Source: a virus. Taken from it: 34,052 bases of DNA. Positions 5,715-12,334 of the stretch are shown piece by piece (position 1 is the first letter of the stretch; each line of letters begins with the position of its first letter). The notes below the pieces were generated by a model that did not search any database, had not been told where the DNA came from, and saw nothing but the letters and a program-made list of their open reading frames with translations. The position numbers and the translations under genes are program-made. The DNA lies in IMG/VR virus record IMGVR_UViG_3300031521_000223, positions 1 through 34,052 of that record. One strand, 5' to 3'.

Positions 5715-6298
5715 TATGCGGACTCCATAAATTCTAGTTTTTTAATATCTTTAGCAGTTATAACTTTTGGATTAAGTGCTAGTTGCTTCAAGCTTCCAAA
5801 TACTTTTTTTAGTTCGTCCATGCTTTTTGCATTTTCTAAATTTTCAATTGATTGTTTAATTGCACCATTTTCTTTAATTTTATCAGCTTTATTACCAATA
5901 CTATTTGCTAAATTTCCGTCATCATCAGCATCTACTAATAAATCTAACATTGCGATATATGAATATCGTTTCATATAGGTTATAGCAGAACCTTGAGATT
6001 GTGGATCATTTTCTTTATGAGTTAATGGCGTAATTGATGAGTAAAACTGTCTTGATGATTTATGGGTCAACTTTGTGTATATACCTGCTTTTCCAGTCGA
6101 TTCAATCACACAAGTAGATTGTTTAACTTGTAAACCATGCTTTTGGAGTCCTGGACGGCATTGAGATACTACATGGTTATAGTCAACATATTTATTTTTT
6201 AAAAATGGATTTTCTTTTGTTGCTTTTACAAAACCTGATTCGTCTTGAAATTCTTCAAGTGCAATATCTAATAATGTCGTGTCTTCACTTTGTTGCAT
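5714..6298 (-). CDS. erf: ERF-family single-strand annealing protein, 194 aa
   Basis: Matches the ERF superfamily: YVDYNHVVSQCRPGLQKHGL near residues 38-57, a central beta sheet (YTKLTHKSSRQFYSSITPL), and the diagnostic GSAITYMKRYSYIAMLDLLV segment followed by DADDDGN. ERF proteins anneal complementary strands and are used by phages for RecA-independent recombination and genome circularisation. It is shorter than many homologues (about 200 aa is usual). It overlaps the upstream 48-residue gene (TAATG) and the exonuclease downstream, and is driven by P4. With no other recombinase visible, it is also a candidate for acting on the inverted repeats in the fibre region. Confidence 0.9.
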   Translation of the reverse strand: MQQSEDTTLLDIALEEFQDESGFVKATKENPFLKNKYVDYNHVVSQCRPGLQKHGLQVKQSTCVIESTGKAGIYTKLTHKSSRQFYSSITPLTHKENDPQSQGSAITYMKRYSYIAMLDLLVDADDDGNLANSIGNKADKIKENGAIKQSIENLENAKSMDELKKVFGSLKQLALNPKVITAKDIKKLEFMESA

Positions 6299-6444
6299 TA
6301 TTTTAATTCCTCAATTATTTTATTAGCATATTCTTCTGCTATTTTGTCGGTAGTAATATTTATATCGTTCATTTTTTCAAGCGCAAAAGTAAGCATTGCT
6401 TGAGCAACGTAACTCTTAACTAATACTTTATTAATTTCGTTCAT
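6298..6444 (-). CDS. Small helical protein of unknown function, 48 aa
   Basis: First gene of the recombination operon, starting MNEINKVLVKSYVAQAMLTF after leader CAACTGAAAGGATTTTACC and ending ...ANKIIEELK in a TAATG overlap with the ERF gene. Fully helical in character, with no motif I can name. The strong ribosome site and exact coupling make it a convincing gene despite its size. It may be an exonuclease or annealing-protein accessory factor. Confidence 0.75.
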   Translation of the reverse strand: MNEINKVLVKSYVAQAMLTFALEKMNDINITTDKIAEEYANKIIEELK

Positions 6445-6475
6445 GGTAAAATCCTTTCAGTTGATTTATGTACTA

Positions 6476-6504
6476 AGTATAACGCATGCTAATGGTTTTT
6501 ACAA
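6476..6504 (-). promoter_or_regulatory. Early promoter P4 with CATTAGCAT spacer box
   Basis: Minus strand: TTGTAA (6504-6499), 17-bp spacer AAACCATTAGCATGCGT, TATACT (6481-6476). The leader AAATCAACTGAAAGGATTT then runs to ATG 6444. This is the closest of the four to consensus geometry and drives the recombination module. Confidence 0.85.
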
Positions 6505-6731
6505 GTACATTATTTAATAATTTGTGTGTTATAATTAACCCAAACAAGCTTAGAACGTTGATATCTCTAAAAAGATTTTAATCCTTTCACTCTGGGCTTG
6601 TTTTTATTTGGTTTACGTTTATAATTTAAGTATTATCAAACTTACTAAACCGATGGGCTTTAGAGATGAGATGATACGCACCTTAATCACAGTTACATTA
6701 TCATAAAATATATACCCTATATTATTGTGTG

Positions 6732-6770
6732 AAATATCCCCATGTTACATTACTAGGGGATATTTTATTT
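6732..6770 (+). terminator. Strong hairpin, probable terminator
   Basis: A perfect 10-bp stem AAATATCCCC (6732-6741) with GGGGATATTT (6756-6765), a 14-base loop, then TATTT on the plus strand. It can end plus-strand transcripts. On the minus strand the T-tract is weaker. Confidence 0.6.
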
Positions 6771-6812
6771 GTTGCAAAATGTTTATTAATACACTATTAT
6801 AGATATATCTGC

Positions 6813-6894
6813 TTACCACGTCGAAAATGGTAATCAGAACATAAGAGGTAAGTAAAAGAGCCTCGTTAGAAGCTCTTTCAGTTACCACGTCGAA
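6813..6894. repeat. Two direct repeats TTACCACGTCGAA flanking a hairpin
   Basis: Exact 13-bp copies at 6813-6825 and 6882-6894, start-to-start 69 bp. The first is followed by AAATGGTAA, which pairs with its own TTACCA. Between the copies lies a hairpin AAAGAGC ... GCTCTTT (about 6855-6879). Confidence 0.8.
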
Positions 6895-7022
6895 TTACTT
6901 TAATTATAGCAATTCTTCGAAACTTATGCAATAGTGCTGCAGCACATCATCAACTAACGCTCGCACGTTGGTATTATTAACTGAACTAATTTGGGATTAT
7001 TAAATTTATTTTTTATCTCACA

Positions 7023-7071
7023 ACTAGTTACTAGTAAATAGAAACTAGAAATTACAAACTAGTTAACTAGT
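7023..7071. repeat. Phased ACTAGT repeat cluster upstream of the plus-strand genes
   Basis: ACTAGT occurs at 7023, 7030, 7058 and 7066, with a near copy ACTAGA at 7044. Spacing is close to multiples of seven (7, 14, 14, 8). The last two form the palindrome AACTAGTTAACTAGTT. Located 18 bp before the gene at 7090, this is probably an operator or iteron array. Confidence 0.65.
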
Positions 7072-7089
7072 TGAAAATAAGGGGGTGTA

Positions 7090-7332
7090 ATGGACATAAA
7101 AAAACTAGATAATAGGCTTACAAGTTTAGAAATTAGGGTAAGAGTTTTAGAACTAGGTAACGGTTTATTAAGCGTAGATTATCCAAATGATATGACTGGT
7201 TGGTATTGTTTATGTTATAAAAAACTAGGAGAAGTCAAATTTGCGATCGTTGCGTCAATGGCTAGACAAGGTAAAAAGCCGAAAGCATTATTCGGTTGGT
7301 TACTGAAACAAGAAATGATGAAAATAAAATGA
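7090..7332 (+). CDS. Plus-strand protein of unknown function, 80 aa
   Basis: Starts MDIKKLDNRLTSLEIRVRVL after an AAGGGGGTGTA ribosome site (short spacing). The first ~22 residues look like a short coiled coil, followed by VDYPNDMTGWYCLCYKKLGEVKF and a basic C-terminus (RQGKKPKALFGWLLKQEMMK). One of only two genes on this strand, expressed away from the early operons behind the ACTAGT cluster, so a regulator or early-late switch is plausible. I recognise no DNA-binding motif. Confidence 0.7.
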   Translation: MDIKKLDNRLTSLEIRVRVLELGNGLLSVDYPNDMTGWYCLCYKKLGEVKFAIVASMARQGKKPKALFGWLLKQEMMKIK

Positions 7333-7547
7333 ATGATAAACACAAAGGTCTAAGTAAAAGTTCAAAGAAAAACAAATTCACAATTCCTATGACATGCGAT
7401 GATCGTGCATGGCCTACAGAAAAAAGATTAGAATGGGGTGAACGATCTAAACAAACTAATGAACAAATAGACTCTAAACATGCCACTAAACCGTCTACGA
7501 AGCCCCAGGACGCGTTTTGTGTCGGTAAATGGATACATATTATTTAA
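7329..7547 (+). CDS. Plus-strand basic protein of unknown function, 72 aa
   Basis: ATG 7329 overlaps the preceding TGA (ATGA), arguing for translational coupling and against the upstream in-frame start. Reads MNDKHKGLSKSSKKNKFTI, lysine-rich at the N-terminus and probably disordered, with PMTCDDRAWPTEKRLEWGE in the middle. Function unknown. The hairpin downstream probably ends this two-gene unit. Confidence 0.65.
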   Translation: MNDKHKGLSKSSKKNKFTIPMTCDDRAWPTEKRLEWGERSKQTNEQIDSKHATKPSTKPQDAFCVGKWIHII

Positions 7548-7550
7548 AGC

Positions 7551-7581
7551 AAAAACCACGCTTTAAATACGTGGATATATT
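7551..7581. terminator. Bidirectional terminator between converging units
   Basis: CCACG (7556-7560) pairs with CGTGG (7570-7574) around a CTTTAAATA loop, with an A-rich left flank and T-rich right flank. It lies between the end of the plus-strand pair and the end of the minus-strand late operon. Confidence 0.5.
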
Positions 7582-7693
7582 TGCCTGCGCTATAAATGGT
7601 GAACTGCGTAAATATTAATACTTTATTTTATTAAATACAAGACCATTATTAAATTTATGCACCAATTATTGAATAATAATAACTTCGCTCATA

Positions 7694-7924
7694 TTAAAAT
7701 TCTTTTTTATTAGCTGGGTTATTAAATGCAGCAATTAAAGCAACTATAGCAGCAGCAAATTTAATTCCAGTATTAATAACATCTAAAAATAAACTAGGAG
7801 CAATATTTAATAATAAGAAATGTGCTGTTAAGTATACTAGTCCTGTAACTATTAAACCTATTATGTATGGGCTTTTAATACGGTCAATTATTTTTTCAAT
7901 TATAGTTTCTTTAGCTTTTGTCAT
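7694..7924 (-). CDS. Holin, 76 aa
   Basis: Two hydrophobic helices: about residues 19-45 (YIIGLIVTGLVYLTAHFLLL...) and 49-67 (VINTGIKFAAAIVALIAAF). They are separated by a short turn and flanked by charged ends (MTKAKETIIEKIIDRIK; NPANKKEF), the layout of small phage holins. It follows the CHAP endolysin by one base, with AAGGAGTAAATAAT before ATG 7924, and is the last gene of the late operon. It would form membrane holes that trigger or permit endolysin action. Confidence 0.8.
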   Translation of the reverse strand: MTKAKETIIEKIIDRIKSPYIIGLIVTGLVYLTAHFLLLNIAPSLFLDVINTGIKFAAAIVALIAAFNNPANKKEF

Positions 7925-7925
7925 A

Positions 7926-8837
7926 TTATTTACTCCTTTTAAATTTGTTTACAAAGTCTATTATAATCTTTTTAATATTTTCGAATACTGTCATATATCG
8001 CCAAGTTGGATTATCATTGTTAGGATCACTAGTAATTACTGTATTAACTGGTGTTTTTACTTCAATTGGGGTGGGAATTGATATAATAGTCGTCTTTGCA
8101 TCTAACTCGTCTTGTAGCTTCTTATTTAATGTCTGAGACTCATCTAACCGAGTTGTTAAGTCTGAGACACTCTCTACTAGACTAACTGACTTCTGTTCTT
8201 CAACTGCAGCGTTATTATATGCAGCTTCACCGCCATTATTCCAAACAGTCTCAATCGTAAGACCAGCAGACTTTTGGTAATCAGGGTTCATATACTCGGA
8301 CTCAGTAGCAGGCTGTTTAAAACCCATCTTAAAAACCATATCTATTTGTGTTGGTGTCAACATATCTTCCTCCTCATTATTTATTTCTTTATATCTATAC
8401 ATTCTATAAAATATTGGCGAACCTATGCGCCATGCAGCATTTATGGAATCTAGTCTTGATGCAAATACTTTAGTATATCCACCATCACCGTCTGGTACAT
8501 TTTCACTAGCAGTTCCATTAATGGCAGCATTTTCTTCAAATATATTTCCATCAGAACAAACTATTCCAATATGTCCATACCCACCACCATCTTTTTTCCA
8601 AACTGCAATATCTCCACGTATAGGACTTGAACTTATGAAAGCCAACCCTTGTCTAACTAATGTATCACCAAAGTTTTTAGCATCACCACGCGCAGATTGC
8701 CAATCATTAACTCCACACATTTCGCCAATATACCATTTAATTAAAGATACGCATTGACCAGTAAGAGTAGATGGAAAGCCTGGGAAAAACATATTAATTC
8801 TTGCATTTGCGTAATCATCAGCATTATTATTTACCAT
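7926..8837 (-). CDS. CHAP-domain endolysin, 303 aa
   Basis: Residues ~10-145 form a CHAP (NlpC/P60-related) amidase/endopeptidase. C29 in TGQCVSLIKWY is the nucleophile, H89 in GGYGHIGIV the histidine, and E101/E102 the likely third residue, with PIRGDIAVWKK between. A linker with acidic EEED and a small helical domain (TPTQIDMVFKMGFKQPATES) follow, then a coiled coil (residues ~220-250) and a basic, amphipathic C-terminus (IKKIIIDFVNKFKRSK). No SH3 or LysM domain is seen. Expressed with the holin downstream. The C-terminal coiled coil and basic tail are unusual and may serve cell-wall or membrane binding. Confidence 0.88.
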   Translation of the reverse strand: MVNNNADDYANARINMFFPGFPSTLTGQCVSLIKWYIGEMCGVNDWQSARGDAKNFGDTLVRQGLAFISSSPIRGDIAVWKKDGGGYGHIGIVCSDGNIFEENAAINGTASENVPDGDGGYTKVFASRLDSINAAWRIGSPIFYRMYRYKEINNEEEDMLTPTQIDMVFKMGFKQPATESEYMNPDYQKSAGLTIETVWNNGGEAAYNNAAVEEQKSVSLVESVSDLTTRLDESQTLNKKLQDELDAKTTIISIPTPIEVKTPVNTVITSDPNNDNPTWRYMTVFENIKKIIIDFVNKFKRSK

Positions 8838-8841
8838 TTGT

Positions 8842-9333
8842 TTACTCCTTTGTATCTATTGTACACTTAACTGGTTTATTATTTTCATCTAAAATAACTT
8901 TCCATAAATCATATGTATTATATCTAGACTCCCACCTATTTTTTGAGATGTTACATCTAGGAATTGGCGTTAAACCATCATTGCCGTTGCTTCCATTGAC
9001 TGGAACTTGTTCAATAGTTTTTTCTATAATTGTAGTATTAGTACTAATTGAATTTGTACCATTTACACCATCGAAATAATCAACTCCTTTTATCGGAGTA
9101 TAACCGTCTTTTATATTTAATGAATCAACTTTTTTTGACACAGAATTATCTATAATGGAACTTATATTATATAAATCAGTCTTTTTTAAATAGTTTGTTA
9201 TAATATTATCTACCTGATTAGGCATTTTATCTTTAAAATCAATCACTACAAAAAAGTTAATTACAGTAAATATTATTACTAATATCATTAGTATAAAAGT
9301 AGCAATTTGTATTTTATTAGGTTTATTTTTCAT
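8842..9333 (-). CDS. Membrane-anchored protein with glycine-rich collagen-like stretch, 163 aa
   Basis: An N-terminal anchor (KIQIATFILMILVIIFTVINF, residues ~8-30) precedes a helical stalk. It is followed by short G-rich blocks of the type KDGYTPIKGVDYFDGVNGTN and VNGSNGNDGLTPI seen in phage and Gram-positive surface proteins. Its start overlaps the stop of the coiled-coil gene. Location between fibres and endolysin suggests a lysis accessory (spanin-like) or virion-associated protein, but no spanin signature is evident. Confidence 0.6.
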   Translation of the reverse strand: MKNKPNKIQIATFILMILVIIFTVINFFVVIDFKDKMPNQVDNIITNYLKKTDLYNISSIIDNSVSKKVDSLNIKDGYTPIKGVDYFDGVNGTNSISTNTTIIEKTIEQVPVNGSNGNDGLTPIPRCNISKNRWESRYNTYDLWKVILDENNKPVKCTIDTKE

Positions 9334-9707
9334 TGTAAGTGAAATATCCTTGATAAAGCATCACCAACAAATGCAATTGCTGCAAAAACAACAGCCCAAA
9401 AAACTTTATTACTATCTTTATGCGCCCCTTTTACTTCTATATCAAGTTTGTCATCAATAGTTTTTATTTTATTTTCATAATCTTGAGTAGCTATTTTAAA
9501 CTTATTATTCATCTTTTCTTCTAATAGTTGTAGTTGTGATTGCGTAACTAGACCACTAGTTTGATTAACTAGTGTATCCATTTTTTTACTTAATTCTTTA
9601 AAGCAATTTTCAGAAGACTCTTTTAAATCTTTAACACTTTTAGTAATAGCGTTAAGTTGATAAACTTTTGCTGGTTTTTCCAGTTCTGTTTGAGTCTCTT
9701 CTGCCAT
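9330..9707 (-). CDS. Coiled-coil protein with C-terminal membrane helix, 125 aa
   Basis: Residues ~20-95 are heptad-rich (ITKSVKDLKESSENCFKELS, LLEEKMNNKFKIATQDYENK), followed by one transmembrane helix near the C-terminus (VFWAVVFAAIAFVGDAL). This soluble-coil plus tail-anchor layout resembles XhlA/haemolysin-type lysis accessories that sit beside a holin and endolysin. It lies in that neighbourhood, directly after the last fibre gene. Assignment is by architecture only. Confidence 0.65.
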   Translation of the reverse strand: MAEETQTELEKPAKVYQLNAITKSVKDLKESSENCFKELSKKMDTLVNQTSGLVTQSQLQLLEEKMNNKFKIATQDYENKIKTIDDKLDIEVKGAHKDSNKVFWAVVFAAIAFVGDALSRIFHLQ

Positions 9708-9709
9708 TT

Positions 9710-10072
9710 CTAATCGCCAATTGCTATAAACATTATAGGTATTGATGGATCAGCATCATTGACATTAGAAAATGTAAATTGTCCTACTACTGATAAATCT
9801 ATTCCACTAGCATCTAACTTTTTAGTAGCAACACCACTGATGTTCATATAATGCAATATTGATTTAACATCAAAAGAAGTCTTTTTTGGTGTATCTGACA
9901 AGGTTGATATACATCGCTCATTATTTCCGTCAGTTAATCCAATTGATAGATTACTACCAGTTAAAGAATTTTTACCAACAAATAAAACCATTAATTTTGG
10001 TTGCAGCGTATCATCTTCAAAATAATATGGTCCGATATCTGATAATGTAAATGAGCCTACTTCGACTTTCAT
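9710..10072 (-). CDS. Probable small virion / tail-fibre-associated protein, 120 aa
   Basis: Start ATG 10072 follows AAGGAGTACATA, a better start than the upstream in-frame one. The sequence is beta-rich and low in charge (MKVEVGSFTLSDIGPYYFED ... VVGQFTFSNVNDADPSIPIM), like other small tail-tip proteins. The opening VGSFTLSDIGPY resembles ASGSFTLGAFGGSY at the start of the 210-residue structural gene at 13249-13881, suggesting a shared module. Function unknown beyond probable virion location. Confidence 0.6.
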   Translation of the reverse strand: MKVEVGSFTLSDIGPYYFEDDTLQPKLMVLFVGKNSLTGSNLSIGLTDGNNERCISTLSDTPKKTSFDVKSILHYMNISGVATKKLDASGIDLSVVGQFTFSNVNDADPSIPIMFIAIGD

Positions 10073-10082
10073 TATGTACTCC

Positions 10083-11132
10083 TTATGCTGCCCAAACAGG
10101 TAAACCACCTGCTGATATTGTAAGTTTTGTGCCAGGCGCTCCAGCAGCTAATCGTGTTAATAATCCAGCAGCGTTTCGGTAATAAATATCACCAGTTGCA
10201 TCTGAACCAATTGCCATAATAGTAGTTCCAATTAAGTCTGAAGTAACAGCCATATATCCAGTTCCAGTATTAATACCACCACCAATAGTATTACGACTAT
10301 ATATAGTAACCGATGTTCCACAAGCAACAGGAGCGCCAGATGCTACAGATATAGCATTATTAGTAATTAAATTTGGCACTGTCGTTGCACCGTTATTGCA
10401 TAAAACACCACCACCTGTACCTAAGTTTGTGATTATGCAGTTAGCTATAATTAATTTACCACCAGTAGTAGAAGTAACTAATGGAGTTGATTTTGTTGCA
10501 TTTATATTATTATTTTCAATTAATATATATCCGTTTCCAGTAATTTGGCTAGTAATAGTACAAACAATAGCTAAAAATTGACCATTTGAGTTTACTGTTA
10601 TAGTTCCACCTAATAAACTACAACTTTTAATGTCAGTTAAACCATTTACCGTTATATTTCCAGTAACTGAACCACCATTAATAAGAACTCGTCCAATAGA
10701 AGATGAACTAAATGTAGTTGTTCCAATAGTGTTTAGATCGTATCTAGTAAAATTAGGATTTTGAACAGTTAAGCCATTGGTATAAGTAATAGTTGAACCA
10801 TTGCCATAAGATACTATAGGATAATTAGGTAAAGTAACAGCACTATCTTCTGTATAAGTACTAGCAGCAATATGTAATGAACTAGCTTTAGTTATAGAGC
10901 TTAAAGAACTTGATATGGTTTTAAATGGTCTATTTATGCTACCATCTGGTGTATATTCATCAACTCTATTCCCGTCAATATAAATATCAACCGAGGTAAC
11001 TGAACTTAACGATGTGTTTGATGGTAATTTTACGGACGGACTTTGGCTAAAATCAACCGATTTTTTAGTATTAAGACCATGTTTTTTTACTGCCCATAGT
11101 ATATTTTCGATTAAAGTTGATTTTGATGCCAT
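10083..11132 (-). CDS. Tail fibre/spike with right-handed beta-helix, 349 aa
   Basis: After a short N-terminal head (MASKSTLIENILWAVKKHGL) comes DIYIDGNRVDEYTPDGSINRPFKTI, the usual lead-in to pectate-lyase-like beta helices. About 200 residues of short beta repeats rich in T, S, N, G and I follow. The C-terminus APGTKLTISAGGLPVWAA is a common fibre tail. It probably forms trimeric fibres that bind or cleave host glycans; no catalytic residues can be assigned. Its own promoter (11186-11157) lies between it and the invertible cassette, so it is expressed regardless of cassette orientation. AAAGGGGACAAT precedes ATG 11132. Confidence 0.78.
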   Translation of the reverse strand: MASKSTLIENILWAVKKHGLNTKKSVDFSQSPSVKLPSNTSLSSVTSVDIYIDGNRVDEYTPDGSINRPFKTISSSLSSITKASSLHIAASTYTEDSAVTLPNYPIVSYGNGSTITYTNGLTVQNPNFTRYDLNTIGTTTFSSSSIGRVLINGGSVTGNITVNGLTDIKSCSLLGGTITVNSNGQFLAIVCTITSQITGNGYILIENNNINATKSTPLVTSTTGGKLIIANCIITNLGTGGGVLCNNGATTVPNLITNNAISVASGAPVACGTSVTIYSRNTIGGGINTGTGYMAVTSDLIGTTIMAIGSDATGDIYYRNAAGLLTRLAAGAPGTKLTISAGGLPVWAA

Positions 11133-11156
11133 ATTGTCCCCTTTGTTTATATGTAT

Positions 11157-11186
11157 ATTATCTCATATTCAATAACAATTAGTCAA
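11157..11186 (-). promoter_or_regulatory. Promoter of the beta-helix fibre gene
   Basis: Minus strand: TTGACT (11186-11181), 18-bp spacer, GATAAT (11162-11157) with an upstream TGA making an extended -10. It overlaps an AATTAGT/ACTAATT hairpin (about 11178-11196) that directly abuts the left 49-bp inverted repeat. Confidence 0.65.
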
Positions 11187-11196
11187 AAACTAATTT

Positions 11197-11245
11197 AATA
11201 TTGAATCTCTAGCTACTGGTACTGGTATTGGTGATAGTTCAGTGA
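11197..11245 (+). repeat. Left 49-bp inverted repeat of the fibre cassette
   Basis: Starts AATATTGAATCTCTAGC and ends GATAGTTCAGTGA. Its exact reverse complement is at 12101-12149; identity stops on both sides (T versus A before, C versus T after). It encodes NIESLATGTGIGDSSV in frame with the following silent domain. Confidence 0.95.
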
Positions 11246-11673
11246 CTCCTGCAAAATTATCAGAACTTGGAACTTGGAATAATACTATAATTCCATTTTT
11301 CCCTACTTCATATGTTGGAGTGTGGATGATAACGGCATTTAGTAATCAATATGCAGGTCAGTCGTATTATTGTACAGATGTACAAAATTCAGAAGTTGCA
11401 TATAAAGAGTTTATGCAAGCAGGGACATATTCAATAAGTATATTTTGTACTAAAGACGTTAATAGGGGTATATGTACTATATTAATTGACGGTGTTAGTG
11501 TTGGTACTTTGGATATGGCTGCTGGTTCAGCATTATATAACCAGATTTTAACTCTTTCGTCTATAACAGTAGCCACTTCTGGCGCTCATACAATAACATT
11601 TAAAATGGCTACCACATCAACAGGCCATTATTATATGACATTATCATTTATTAATATTAAGAGAACAGCTTAA
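11197..11673 (+). pseudogene. Silent alternative C-terminal domain of the tail fibre (plus-strand cassette)
   Basis: An open frame with no ATG, ribosome site or promoter: NIESLATGTGIGDSSV from the repeat, then TPAKLSELGTWNNTIIPFF... to TAA at 11671. It is homologous to residues 48-188 of the adjacent minus-strand fibre protein; both share TILIDGVSVGT(L/I)D and are near-equal in length (142 versus 141 residues after the repeat). The domain looks like a beta-sandwich receptor-binding or carbohydrate-binding module. It would be expressed only after inversion of 11197-12149, when it joins the constant 47-residue N-terminus in frame. It is a stored domain, not a decayed gene. Confidence 0.88.
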
Positions 11674-11675
11674 TA

Positions 11676-12242
11676 TTAATTAGTTCTCCAAAACGCCATT
11701 TGCCCAAGTGCTATACCATATCCTGTAGAACTAGAATTTTTAGATGCTGAAATTATTGAAATTGTATGTCCTCCAGATGCAATAGTTATTCCTGTTATAG
11801 TTCCTATTTTATTTACTATGCTACTTGGAGAATAAGTATCTATAGTTCCAACACTAACACCGTCAATTAATATAGTAGCAGTACCTCTATCTCGGTTGCT
11901 ATCAAACTTCATTCTAAATGTATAAGTTCCACCAGAAAAATTAGCTAAATAATTTATTCTATCATTTAAAACTAATCCAAAATTCCAAATATATTCGTTA
12001 TATGGTTGTTCTGATAAAGTTGCGCCCATTGGAGCCCAATTTCCTTGAGTTATACTTGAATACATATACGAGTGTAATTCGATATGTTGTGATTTAAATA
12101 TCACTGAACTATCACCAATACCAGTACCAGTAGCTAGAGATTCAATATTTTCTACAAGATTATTAACTTCTTCTGCTGTTAAAATAGCAAATGGCGAAAA
12201 ACTCATCGCTGGGTTTGGTAGATTACCTGTTCCTGTTGCCAT
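11676..12242 (-). CDS. Tail fibre / receptor-binding protein, currently expressed allele, 188 aa
   Basis: N-terminal ~47 residues (MATGTGNLPNPAMSFSPFAI ... through the repeat) form the constant part, likely for attachment to the tail. Residues 48-188 are a beta-rich domain (FSGGTYTFRMKFDSN, ATILIDGVSVGTIDTYSP, SGGHTISIISASKNS) resembling jelly-roll binding modules. The right inverted repeat covers codons 32-47. TGAGGAGTAAATA precedes ATG 12242, and an extended -10 promoter lies at 12287-12295. The homologous, inverted silent domain is at 11246-11673. Host-receptor switching is the obvious role. Confidence 0.82.
   Translation of the reverse strand: MATGTGNLPNPAMSFSPFAILTAEEVNNLVENIESLATGTGIGDSSVIFKSQHIELHSYMYSSITQGNWAPMGATLSEQPYNEYIWNFGLVLNDRINYLANFSGGTYTFRMKFDSNRDRGTATILIDGVSVGTIDTYSPSSIVNKIGTITGITIASGGHTISIISASKNSSSTGYGIALGQMAFWRTN
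12101..12149 (-). repeat. Right 49-bp inverted repeat of the fibre cassette
   Basis: Exact reverse complement of 11197-11245. Read on the minus strand it encodes residues 32-47 of the expressed fibre protein, so recombination anywhere inside keeps the frame. Confidence 0.95.
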
Positions 12243-12286
12243 TATTTACTCCTCATTATAATTTCAGATGATATATTCATAGTTAC

Positions 12287-12295
12287 ATTATAACA
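12287..12295 (-). promoter_or_regulatory. Extended -10 promoter of the fibre gene
   Basis: TGTTATAAT (12295-12287) on the minus strand, about 45 bp before the ATG. There is no good -35. The same TGnTATAAT pattern precedes the capsid gene, a tail chaperone gene and the larger structured RNA. Confidence 0.6.
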
Positions 12296-12334
12296 TTAAT
12301 GTAGTATCTAAAATATATGGCTTTGTATTTATAA

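Larger units (their letters stand above)
6505..7089. other. 585-bp intergenic control region, candidate origin
   Basis: This is the divergence point between the minus-strand early genes and the only plus-strand genes. In order it holds an AACAAGC/GCTTGTT inverted pair (~6543-6603) followed by T-rich DNA; a strong AAATATCCCC/GGGGATATTT hairpin (6732-6765); two exact copies of TTACCACGTCGAA (6813-6825, 6882-6894) flanking an AAAGAGC/GCTCTTT hairpin; a 12-bp palindrome GTGCTGCAGCAC (6934-6945); an AT-rich stretch; and an ACTAGT cluster (7023-7071). No reading frame of convincing quality is present. Such a concentration of repeats next to AT-rich DNA is usual for origins or regulatory hubs. The genome encodes no replisome proteins. 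Confidence 0.6.
11197..12149. other. Predicted invertible DNA segment (phase-variable fibre)
   Basis: A 953-bp segment bounded by perfect 49-bp inverted repeats containing two alternative C-terminal coding cassettes, head to head at their 3' ends (stops at 11671-11673 plus and 11676-11678 minus). Promoter, ribosome site and the first 31 codons of the fibre gene lie outside, on the minus strand at 12150-12295. Inversion exchanges cassettes without breaking the frame. Between the stops, GAGAAC...GTTCTC flanks TTAATATTAA, a symmetric terminator-like element. No serine or tyrosine recombinase is recognisable in the genome. Confidence 0.85.

Noticed and set aside
6505-7089. Integration site (attP)
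   Set aside because: Direct repeats are present but no integrase of either family is visible in the genome.
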